A stretch of 64,000 nt of DNA from Chlorokybus atmophyticus. Lineage: Eukaryota > Streptophyta > Chlorokybophyceae > Chlorokybales > Chlorokybaceae. The DNA lies in the NCBI GenBank assembly GCA_009103225.1, contig RHPI01001259.1, positions 206,486 through 270,485 of the forward strand, given 5' to 3'. Each line of letters begins with the position of its first letter. Positions within the stretch are counted from its first letter, which is position 1. The translations under genes were made by a program, and so were the position numbers. Positions 48,278 through 58,054 of the stretch are shown piece by piece. The notes below the pieces were generated by a model. The model was not told the DNA's origin. It made no database searches and was given only the letters and a program-made list of their open reading frames with translations.

Positions 48278-48776
48278 TCACACCTGTCCTACTCGAATAG
48301 TCTCGTGAGAACTGCCGACTTGTCCAAACGCGGACACTTGCTTTTGAAGGTATAGTTTCAAGACGACTTGGTTGTTGTAGGACATTCTCCAGGTTCCGTC
48401 CCAGGTGATGAGGAAGGCGTTGTGTAGATGTGGCACGACCATGCCGTCTGCGTCAGAGAGAACAAGGCTGTGTGGGATAGCCTGTTCCACTTTGTCGCTA
48501 TCCTTCAACAGAACTCGGGCAATGTCGTTGGTCTCGCGGTGGATGTGGACGAAGCGGTTTTCAGCGACCTGAATGACGTTGACATCCCCCTGTAAGAATG
48601 AAAAGCTCCCTTTCGCTTGTGTCGCCATGGCTCCTGCAAATAATCGAGCGTGTGAAGAGTTGGTATCAACTTACAACTCCGCCAATCATAGCTACCTCCA
48701 GCTAGCTCACCTGTCAACAGGAAGGTGCCACCGCCGGGGGCTCCTATGCGCTTGAGGGCTCGCCCGCTACAAGCTG
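48278..48776 (-). CDS. Unknown protein, small domain shared with the gene at 52.5 kb (5' incomplete)
   Basis: No family recognised. The last exon (48278-48633) contains MATQAKGSFSFLQGDVNVIQ and continues for about 116 residues with alternating hydrophobic strands (FVHIHRETNDIARVLL, IPHSLVLSDADGMVVPHLHN, WRMSYNNQVVLKLYLQKQ). It joins in phase to an upstream exon (48711-48776: ACSGRALKRIGAPGGGTFLL) through a GT-AG intron, so the protein is longer than the ATG at 48628 suggests. Further upstream on the same strand a coiled-coil-like stretch (HAALADLKAEAEAEAAE, about 48865-48930) with a GT donor could be another exon. The domain is clearly similar to the one encoded at 52473-52805 in the opposite orientation: KG[ST]FS[FY]LQG, VHI, AR, KV.Q..P, and a final L.L..QK align without large gaps. 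Confidence 0.5.
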
Positions 48777-50648
48777 CTGCATGCACAAACAGAAAACTCT
48801 ATCAACCTACAGGCATATCTCGCAGCTGTGAGAGAGATTGAGGCTACCAGACACTATGCGAACAGTACCTCCGCCGCCTCCGCCTCCGCCTCAGCCTTTA
48901 GATCCGCGAGTGCTGCATGCTCATGCTTCAGACCCGCAGACCCGCAGTGTTTTAACGCGATATCTTCTGTCGAGTCGATAACGACAGCAACTGGCGCAGG
49001 CTGCCTGCTGTACATCACGTTGCACCCAGTGATATCAACTCAATGGCTTGCAACCCTTCCGCCAAGTTCAGGGCCCTTATCAGCTGCTGCCAGCGGCGGC
49101 GGCCTGCCTCCCTTCCCCTCCCTGTCGAGCAGCAGCCTGCTTCGCCGTTGTGCTTGCGAGTAGTAGATTGGCCATGCGATAGCTGCTCAGCAGCAGCAGT
49201 CACAGGTGCTGTTATGCTATGCGACGGCTGGCACTGGACTGAAAGCTGTTGTTGGTCTGTCTGCATGCGTGGCAAAAGTGTGCTGGTTTGGGTCTTGTGG
49301 TTGGTCTGCAGCGGATAAGCGCTGCTGTTGTTGAGCAGAGCCAGCCAGCCAGCCAGGTGCTGTTGCAGCCTTCTTAACGCCGCAAGGTGGGTGCTGTGTC
49401 GTACGTGCATGCAAAGGTAGTGAACAGGCATGTTGTTGTTGTTGTTGTTGTTGTCATCGTCGTGAAATCAGCACTTTGCTTGTGCCACACTTTGCCACTC
49501 CAACTTGCCAGCGCCTCAACTAGCACCGCACGTGCTTGTTGTTGTTATTGTGAACAAAGATTGTGGGTTATCGGTTAGAGCAGACACATCGCAGACCCAT
49601 ATGTGGTCATGCATGTAATCATGTAGCCATGTTGTTCAAGACAGTACTTGTTGTAATTTTGAACAACTAGTCTTGTGGGTTATAGGTTGGAGCAGACACG
49701 TTGGAGACCCATATGTGGTCATGCACGTAACCATGTAGCCATGTTTTTCCAAGACAATTGCGCAGCTTTCACATGCCTTTCAAAACCTTGGAGGCATGTA
49801 TGCTTCTCGTGCACGCGCCCGCACACAGCGCTCTGCCTGCCTGGCTGGTGCCGCATGCATTGGCAAAGCAGGCGCTTGGGAAATGGCAGAAGGAGGTTGC
49901 TCTACTGATTTCGTTGACAGGTCAGTGCAAATCTCTGCTGCTCACTCCCCTCATTGCCCACCCTGTGACCGTCTTCATTACTCTTCACTGCCACCTTGGA
50001 GGTGCAAGGGAGCTGACAGGGCGTTTAAAGTCGTTACTGTTGGGTGTCCTGACTGGCAAGTAGTCGTAGCCGGAACACTTCCTCTTTTTGCTGTGGAGGC
50101 AGTCGTTGTTCGTTATGTTGTCTATAACAGGTGCTAGTCTGCACTGCAGGTGGACTGCAACACACCCGCTGTAGTTGTTGACCAAATGCGTGCAGCGAGG
50201 TACGGCCTGAATGGCGGATTGTGCTGCTCACGTGCTGGTAACCAGAGCAAGGGCAGGCTGGCACTCAGAGTGTTTGTCTCAATGACAGTGCGGCAAAGTT
50301 GTAGCGAGCTGATGTAGTGCAACCTGCTTGACACAGCATGCGAATGTGCTGATCCTGTTGACTACTTCAGCGCAGATTGTGTTTTTGGCGCTGCTTCTGC
50401 CACGACGCAGGGCAAGAAAGAAGAAGTACAGATTGCAACTACGCACGCGTGCACATACACACTAAGCACATGCCCCCATATACAAGCACGTACCTGCACA
50501 TAGGCATGCACACAACCACTTGAGTGCACACGCACACGTGCTATCTTGTCTAGTGCATGTGTTGCGATTCCCTGAAACAATCTCAGTTGCTAGATGCTAT
50601 TAATACATGACCTGTCCTTTTCACAGGCACAGTCGCTCGGAGTTCAGC
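48777..50648. other. Region with (TTG)n and a diverged direct repeat; gene content unclear
   Basis: Possible upstream exons of the minus-strand gene lie at 48865-49150 (Ala/Glu-rich, then Gly/Arg/Pro-rich). Beyond that are a (TTG)7 run at 49433-49455, the two-copy repeat at 49551-49758, and open frames at 49760-50135 with no family match. Confidence 0.35.
49551..49758. repeat. Diverged two-copy direct repeat, 112-bp period
   Basis: Copy 1 (about 49551-49646) and copy 2 (about 49660-49758) share TTGTGGGTTAT, GAGCAGACAC, GAGACCCATATGTGGTCATGCA-type sequence (with substitutions) and CATGTAGCCATGTT. Several substitutions and small indels show it is older than the 59- and 74-bp duplications. Confidence 0.8.
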
Positions 50649-51124
50649 ATGGCGTGGAGGAGCACAAGTGGTAAGTACAGTCTGCTCCTCTGCTGACGTC
50701 TGCCCAAATTTACACGCACACACACGCATGGAGCAACTTGTTGTTGTTGCTGCTGCTGCAGTAGCTGTTGCTTCCGTTCCAGTTCCAATTGGCAGTGTTG
50801 CATGCTTGCTTCACAATCTGAGTTTTACCCGAGTCCAACACTGCAGGCTTATATGGAGGAGCTGCGCACGTTGGAAACAGAGGGGATGTACCCAGACACA
50901 CTGATGCCACATCCCAGCTGAGACAGCAGCAGATCATGACTCACGCATTGAAGCTGAGAGAGCGCCCATGCTTTGTTCACGATAAGGGAGGAGTGCGGAC
51001 GGCGGTGTCGATGCGGACGGTGCGACAGATTGACATTGACGACTGTGTTGGGATCATACCTGAGAGCTACCTGCTGCAGGCACCGCTGGTTGCACCCAAA
51101 GACTTGCAAGAACAGAGTGCGTGA
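50649..51124 (+). CDS. Weak candidate: small two-exon protein
   Basis: Exon 1 (50649-50670) encodes MAWRSTS and joins in phase (GT-AG, 176-bp intron) to exon 2 (50847-51124), ending at TGA; about 99 residues. Visible: a Gln-rich helix start (TSQLRQQQIMTHALKLRERP) and a regular-looking segment VRQIDIDDCVGIIPESYLLQ. No family is recognised. Two other frames of exon 2 are also partly open, so the frame choice rests on phase and on the length of the open stretch. Confidence 0.33.
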
Positions 51125-51744
51125 CCCGCATGTGTATCATACGTTGTAGATCCGTGGTAGTGAAGACCGATTGCACGCCACTTGTATATCTGTATAGCAT
51201 GGGTTTATATGTGGGCTAGCAGTTGGTAAGTTGTTGGACGTTGTGGACTATACCAAAATTGCGCTGGTTAGCTATTGCGCGTAATGCTAGCATCCGAGCA
51301 CAACCGTTTTCCCCATGTTGGCATGCGGGGGGGGCAGATTAGTATGGATGCATTGGCAACATACAACATGATGGTGAGAAGATGCCTTTATAGCCCTGGC
51401 CTGGTCAGCAGATGAGTGGGGCTTGTTGCCGTTGCATATGCTAAAGATGTGCAGACTGCAGCATGCTGGTATGACATGACAAAGAAGCAAGTGCGTGTGT
51501 GTGGCCTACAAGCCAGGGTCTCACACCCCAAGCGTCAAACAAATAGCATGCATAGCAGTATAGAATATAGCGGCCCGCAGCTGCCATGTTCTACACCCCA
51601 GCGTCATGGATACCCACCAGGCCTGTGCTGCCACACAGGGCGGCAGGCCATGTGTGAACACCTAGATGATCTCCAAGCCGTCGCAAGCAGTGCTCCCAAC
51701 AAGCCCAAACAGTCAGCAAGGTGCGCAATGGCGCCGCCGCCGCC

Positions 51745-52125
51745 CTAAACACCAACAAGGTGACACACAACGGGTTGGGCTTGCGTTTGATATTTGAATT
51801 GTTGGACGAGGAAGCGGGGGGCAACCTCAGGGTGGCGGCGGCGGCGGAGGAGGAGGAGGAGGAGGAGGAGCAGGAGGAGCAGGGGTGCCCGCGTGCACAG
51901 ATCTTCAGCCTCCGAAAGGTAGGGGTTACGCCTTTCCTGCCTGCTCTGCGGCTTCTTCTTTTGCTGCTGCGCTAGGCGAGCACAGGCTTTCTTAAACGCC
52001 TTGTTCTCCCCTTCCTGCATGCGGCTCAGGTGCTCGGGGCTGCAGCTGGCCAGCTCTTGACGGCCTGGCGTGCCCCCATTTAGGTTCCCTAGACAGCAGC
52101 GGCCGCCACCCAGACTAGACTTCAC
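51745..52125 (-). CDS. Weak candidate: Lys/Gln-rich protein or exon
   Basis: Open from ATG 52125 for about 126 codons. The first 80 residues look plausible as protein (SPEHLSRMQEGENKAFKKAC, then a Gln/Lys/Arg-rich stretch). The rest runs through a trinucleotide repeat (51839-51870, GGA/GGC units) giving poly-Leu, which is unlikely to be real protein, so an intron probably starts before it. The plus strand of the repeat reads as poly-Glu in another open frame. No family recognised. Confidence 0.22.
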   Translation of the reverse strand: MKSSLGGGRCCLGNLNGGTPGRQELASCSPEHLSRMQEGENKAFKKACARLAQQQKKKPQSRQERRNPYLSEAEDLCTRAPLLLLLLLLLLLLRRRRHPEVAPRFLVQQFKYQTQAQPVVCHLVGV

Positions 52126-52472
52126 TGTGCGGCTTAGGCCTGCTGAGGTGGGTGGCTGGCTGGGTGCGTGGGCGGGTGGGCGGGTGTCATTGCGTGCATG
52201 TACCCCTCGTCTTAAACTGGATTATTGCAGAGGTGCGGTCGCCATATTATGTGTGGGCTTTTGGGGGAGAGGCCGCGACCATGGACAAGGTGTGGCGTGC
52301 GTTTGTGTTCACACGCTAATGCTCATGCACGCTGCAACACGTTGATTTGCTGAACGCGTGCTCATGCGTGTGTCCACACGCTGCTATTTAGTTCCATGCA
52401 TGTAACAGGTATGTTGCAGCAACTTCCGGGTTTGCGCTGTCTCTGCAGGCAGGAGAAACAGCACCACCACTG

Positions 52473-52805
52473 ATGCAGAAAGGTACTTTCTCCTATCTGC
52501 AGGGAGGAGCGCAGTATGTGCGCATCCGCGCCGGTCTTATCGTACACATCGAGCCCGTTCACAGATATGTTGCGCGGTTGTATTTCGTGGACGAGAACAA
52601 AGTGCAACAGCCAGTTCCTGCGAATGTTGTCCTGCTCGATGACACAGCGGACATCATCAAGCCATTCAAGGACAAATTTTACAAGGCTTGGTTTAGAAGT
52701 TACACCCTGCGCATCAACGGTGAAGCATGTCTCCAGCTAAACAACCAGAAGACGCAGTCTATCTTGGCTCCAAGCGGCGCCGCTTGCGGCACTGTGGATA
52801 TGTAG
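52473..52805 (+). CDS. Unknown about 110-aa protein, paralogous domain to 48.3-48.6 kb
   Basis: ATG at 52473 (MQKGTFSYLQGGAQYVRIRA) to TAG at 52803-52805. A good acceptor (CTCTGCAG) 25 bases before the ATG and an open frame back to it mean an upstream exon may exist, as in the paralogue. Predicted mostly beta with segments IVHIEPVHRYVARLYFV, ANVVLLDDTADIIKPF and YTLRINGEACLQLNNQKT. It aligns over about 90 residues with the minus-strand exon at 48278-48633 at roughly 30% identity by eye. No signal peptide or membrane segment. Function unknown. Confidence 0.5.
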   Translation: MQKGTFSYLQGGAQYVRIRAGLIVHIEPVHRYVARLYFVDENKVQQPVPANVVLLDDTADIIKPFKDKFYKAWFRSYTLRINGEACLQLNNQKTQSILAPSGAACGTVDM

Positions 52806-53548
52806 CTTGTGTGACTTTGTACTTTGACAAGTTACTTTGTGATAGTTGGTTAATCATGTGTTGTTGAGGTTTATGTTGTTGGTGTTAGTGGTAGGACGTG
52901 AGTAACTTCATTGTATTGACGCCTCAGCGCATCGTAGTCCAGATGCAGTAGTGCAGCGCATGTGTGCAGCTATTAACCCTTCATGTGGCAAATGTACAAG
53001 TTTGTGCAGCAACGGGGAATAGTGTTGGTGCCAAGCAGCTGCTCGCACCAGGTGTGTCCGTTATCATGTATATCAGTTAACTGTAGAACAGTTCAACCTC
53101 ATCTGATCGCAGCCGTTGTGATAACTTTGACTGGCAAAATGGCTCTTAAGCTTGAGGAACCTTTCAGAGGTTGCATGTGCAGTCTATGTAACTGCTGGTC
53201 AAGCCTCTGTCTGGTGAGTTCTGCATGCTTTCAGGCGAGGCTGCCACATAAGCCCACCACTTAAGCAAGCGATAGAGACACGAATTGTCAAGAACTTCTC
53301 AAGTAGACAAAAAAGTTCTACAGAGAAGGTTTACACATTGGTCTCCAGATTCAGAGGCCCCAACTCAATGAAATGACGGCAACACATTGACCACACGGCG
53401 AACCTTACGAACCTGGCGCAGTTCGCAAAAGTGTCATGAATGTCATAAGATATACAGTTATACTTACATGCTGTGCACATCGAATACAGTCTCTAAGGTC
53501 TACAAAAATAGTCAGTGACACACGCCAAACTGCCTTGGCTATAGGTTC
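52806..53548. other. Intergenic region downstream of the paralogue and the thioesterase
   Basis: About 740 bp with no exon I can support; convergent 3' ends of the flanking genes. Confidence 0.4.
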
Positions 53549-56500
53549 TTATAGTTTGCCGCTGATGACATTTTGAACGTGTTGGCGATACCCGTGCACA
53601 TACAAAATGGCTTCCTCGTATGTGTCGGGCATCACCCTCCGCACCGTGCACATGCCTCCATTCGACACTATCATCGCATCTGGATCCGGACAGCTGAACG
53701 CAAAGCTGAAGTTGTTTGTCACCTGCAAAGATAAGACAAATATGAAGCTGCACGTGCATGAACCAAAACACACACACGAGCCTGCGTGTGTGCGTGCGCA
53801 CACAGCTGCTGTGCATGTGTCACGTTGTCATCATGAGCATGTGCAGTTGTCGCTAATTATTTACCCGCACGCATCAGTGACACATGCGCACACACATACC
53901 AAGCGCAAGAATGCACACATAACACACGCGCGCGCACACACGTACAGCAGCTGTGCCTATGGGATGTTGTGATGAACGTGTACAGTGCTGCCTGTCCTCT
54001 GCTTGCATGCACTAACAAGCCACATGCTCGCACACACACGCATGAGCGCGCTTGCGTAGGCCAACAGATTCAATTTCCCAGCTCAGGTGTGTGTGCGCGT
54101 GCGCACACAGAAAAAAGGTAGCACAGCTCTGACACAAAACACGTGACATGTTGTTGTGGCACACATTCACGCACCACCCATGCACATGCAATCACCTCGG
54201 TGCGTTAGTTGTCAAGTGACATGTGTGCATGAGCAAGCGCAATACCTGGCGCTTTCCCAGTCCTGGTGTCAGATCGGTGGCAGTGACCATAACTCTCAGC
54301 ACTCCCTCAGCAGAATATATGACCTGTGCAGGCATGGAAGAGCCATTGAAACGCTGAGCAAACTGCACTAGAGACGCAATAACAGTAATTACGTTGATAA
54401 TACGACAATAGTTGTAGTATTGATAACAACAATTCAAACAACACATTATAGTAACAGTGCTGTCATCCAACAGACCTGAGAGCGGAACTCGAGGATACTC
54501 CCGATGGAGACAGGATGGATGAAGGCGATGTCGTCGACGGCGAGGATGCGGGGCGCGACGCCGATCTGCGAGAAGGCAGTCGCCCACGCCAGCTCGTACG
54601 CGATGCGCATGAGGTGACCTCCAAACACGCGCTCGTGCACGTTGCGATCCTGAAAACGGACAAATTTTCATAGCAACAGGTTTTGGGTTTACTTTGGGTT
54701 CATCACATTGCTGGCAGCAATAACTCTGTCTTTGGAATAATCAATACATGTTGGTAGTTTTTACAACAATTCTATATACAACAGTTCACTTGGTTTCTGG
54801 CAAACGAGCTCTACGCACCTGTTCAACACCACACTCTGTGCATAGTTATACATGATAGTTACATGCATGTTTACACATATTGCATACTTGAAACACGTAC
54901 GGCATTCATACAAAAATCATCAAGTACCTGGGAGTGCATGAGGTGGACACTGTTGTGCACGGTGTCTTTCATGGACACCCACGGCGGTCCCGCCGGCAAG
55001 TCCAGTTGCTTGCTGCGTGCACTGGTTGCGTTGGACATCTGCTGGCTCTTCGCACCGGTCGAAAACGACTTCTCCCAGCGCTTGGCCTCCATGAACAGCG
55101 CGTGGATCATCGCCAGCTCCTCTGGCGTCGGCGGCACGCGCAGCAGAGAGTTGTCGCGCTCCTCTTTGCGCCGATGCTGGTTCGCCTCGCCCTCCTGATG
55201 ATGTATGTGTGTGTGCTTGTGCGTGTGTGTATGAGTGCGTGTGCGCGCTCGAGTGCGTGTACATAAGTATGCGTGCGCGTCCGCGTGCGTGTACGTGTGC
55301 ATGTGTGCGTGCGTGTGCGTGCGGGTTTGTGCGTACTTGTGTGCGTGTGTCACTGGTGATGCAACAGATGCATGCTTGCTTGACATGCTCACTTGAACTC
55401 GAAATCAGAGTTGTTACCTTGAAGGCGGCGATCTCGTGGGGTGTTGTCGGCTGCAAGCGGTGCACTTTGACCGCAGACTCCATCTTTGGGTCGCGTGCAA
55501 CGAACACGAACAATGCCTCACCTGTTGAGACACAAAGGGTGTAATGCATATACAAAACCAAAAGCATATAACGTTGATGGTACCTATGAAGTACTCGCAC
55601 TTGGAGAGATCCGCACTGTCTTTGCCAATGTAAGATGCACGCAACCGCACCTCCAGTGAAGAATTTCCCACCCACGTAACCTGTAGTACAGCAACAATGT
55701 AGGTATTAGCCACTGCCGCAGGCATACTGCGAGACACGCACGCATGTTTGCATGCACACACTTCTGCATACGCACATGCACAGGTGTACGCGTGTGCGGG
55801 CGTGTGCTCACACGACAACTTTTGCAAGTTGGGAAGTACACATACGCACGCGCTCCCGTACATAAGTATGCACGTGCACACGCACATGCATAAGCACACC
55901 CATAAGCATACTCGCACACTGAACTGCCGAGAGCCTACCTGTCCCTGGAGGGAAAGGTCCCGATCAAGCGAAACATGACGGGACCAATCAATATGATCGA
56001 CTGCGGCAGTCACAAGCGCCACGCCTGTTGCTTCGGTGTGGCGCACGGCAACATCACCAGCGAGCGCATCCACTGCAAGCGAGAGAGAGAATGACTTGTT
56101 GATGGCATCATGCAAGCACAAGTTGAATGCAAGCAAAAGCAGAAGCAAGTTCAGTACTGTCTTCCAGGATTTTGCCAAAGCGGATGTACTTCGTGCCAAA
56201 GAGGCGGTACTGATCCACGAGGAATGCGCTGCTGCTGAAAGGGTATACTACCTGTAAAGAAGTTGCATTGACTGCACTGATGACACACATCGCCACACAC
56301 AAGCATCAACAGCAACTGTGGCTGTGGCTGCCATGCACCTCAATCCATGAGTGCCGCGGCTCCTTGATCTTGAGGGCATCCTCGCCCTTAAGTGGCACGC
56401 CGGCGCTCGACCAATCCAACGGTGGAATGTAGCTGACTCGCAACTCCTGCAGTACCACAACCACCAACAACAATATCATAAGCCCACACCACTGAGCCCT

Positions 56501-57782
56501 GTAACAACTCATGCGTGCACACTTTAAGGCAATGAGCGCTTTTATCCATGATACGAGACAGCTGTCTCGGCCATACCGAATGTGTGCAACTCCTTTGTTA
56601 ATCCAACAACTGCAAAAAATATTCATACATTAACTGGCTGCTTGCCTGTATGAGACGGTTGCTTCTTCGCACACTGAGTTCGTGCGTGAAAGGCAGCACG
56701 TGCGGCATCTCATCGGGACTCGCCACCACGGGCGTGCCGGGCGGCGGCTCGTGTATTGCTGTTGTTGTTTCCGTTGATGTTGCTGTTGGCTGTGTTGTTG
56801 TAGCCATGGAGTCAATCAAAGCCTCAGACGCAGTATGGGTGAAGCGAGCCGCTATCAGTGGTGAAGCTCTGATTGTACTCGACACAGCCACCAGCCCTGT
56901 GAACGGGTGACAACTGAGTGAGTGCTTGATGGAGTATGACAGTTATATGGTGACAGTAAAGTTGAATTCTATAAGGATGTTAGCGATATGAGTGAGGACG
57001 TCAATAAAGCAGTGACAAGTGAATGCATGCATGAATGGCTGCGCGAGTGACTGAGTTGGTAAGTGAATGTGAGTGAACGCATTAGTGACATGAAAGAAGT
57101 AAGTGAGTGCGTAAGTGAGTGCACGAAGAGTGAATGAATGAATTGGTGAGTAAGAGCATGCACGCACGGCCAAACAAGTGAGCGTATCAATGAATGGGCG
57201 CACGCATACACTGTGGATGGACGCTTAGATAGATGACTGAATGCATTGAGTGATGGATGACTGGCTTACACCCAACAGCTGCATGATTGAATGCATGCAT
57301 GAATGATAGGCTTTACACTGGGATGGACCGGGGAGTAAGTGGATAACCACATCAGTCACGATCAATCAACCAATTAAACACCGAATGCATGAAGAATATA
57401 AGTTTATTAAGTGCAGAGTTAAGTGAATGAAATGCTTGAAAGGATGAATTAGTGAATGAAATGGACGCTTGACCGACAAGCACATCGCATTCATGCATGA
57501 CATGCAGGAAGCATCAGCCACAACCAACATCAGACTTGCAAGCAAGCATGTAAGCATCTCACTAGTAGGTGTTGTGGCAAGTGAAGCGCTCGGCCCCAGA
57601 CAGCTCTTTCCCGAGGCAGAGGAGAAAGAAGCTGCTATGCCCTTATCCTCGTCACATTGCCTGTGCGGTAGCACAATGACACTGCCGCCGCCGCCTGCTC
57701 CTCCGCCTAGTGCTGCGTGGGAGGCAGCAGCAGCCCGCCTCAGCAGCCTCAAACGCCTCCCCAGCCCAGCTACCCCTTGCAT
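53549..57782 (-). CDS. ACOT9-like mitochondrial acyl-CoA thioesterase (double hotdog)
   Basis: Hydrolyses acyl-CoA to fatty acid and CoA. Exon 1 (57563-57782) starts MQGVAGLGRRLRLLRRAAAA, a typical mitochondrial targeting sequence, and joins in phase to exon 2 (ending 56896). Then family blocks in order: ELRVSYIPPLDWSSAGVPLK, KIKEPRHSWIE, PFSSSAFLVDQYRLFGTKYI then RFGKILEDVDALAGDVAVRH (first hotdog, acidic catalytic site region), VTWVGNSSLEVRLRASYIG, EALFVFVARDPK, the central linker ending MKDTVHNSVHLMHSQ, then DRNVHERVFGGHLMRIAYEL (second hotdog), AVDDIAFIHPVSIGSILEFR, and the C-terminal RRVMPDTYEEAILYVHGYRQ. About 11 exons; introns at 53770-54190, 55200-55400 and 55690-55930 are CA/TG-rich. 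Divergent to FAHD1. Confidence 0.9.
56935..57330. repeat. Degenerate GTGA/GAATG short-motif tract in thioesterase intron 1
   Basis: For about 400 bases the sequence is dominated by imperfect repeats of GTGAATG, GAGTGA, TGAATGAATG and AAGTGAGTG. The unit is 4 to 8 bases and strongly degenerate. It lies between thioesterase exons 1 and 2. Confidence 0.6.
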
Positions 57783-58054
57783 GCAACACAGCCACTTCGC
57801 CTCTTTCACTGCGCCTCAACTGTCAACTCTCCTACTACCTCCTCGTCCTCCACCGCTGCCTCCTCCTCCGCCTGCGCCTCCTTTGTCGCCGCTGCCAAGC
57901 ATGCACTTGTGCACAGTGAAATCTTAAGCTAAACTAAGCTAAGATCAAGCCTGGTCTGGTCTGGTGCAGTGTGGTCCAGCGCAGGCCGGTGGCGCAGGCG
58001 TAGGAGGAGGAAAGGGAGGAGGAGGAGGACGAAGAGGAGGGGCAGGCGGATGGT
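57783..58054. promoter_or_regulatory. Shared divergent 5' region of ACOT9-like and FAHD1
   Basis: 272 bp between the ATGs. It contains a CTCCTCCT/CCGCCTGCG-rich stretch on the thioesterase side, a TAAGCTAAACTAAGCTAAGA direct repeat at 57925-57945, and a purine-rich GGAGGAGGAAAGGGAGGAGG stretch next to FAHD1. A three-codon upstream ATG (58050: ATG GTA TGA) overlaps the FAHD1 start. Confidence 0.5.

Noticed and set aside
57469-57927. 152-codon Pro-rich plus-strand frame
   Set aside because: It is antisense to the thioesterase targeting exon and the shared promoter; the minus-strand reading has matching splice phases.
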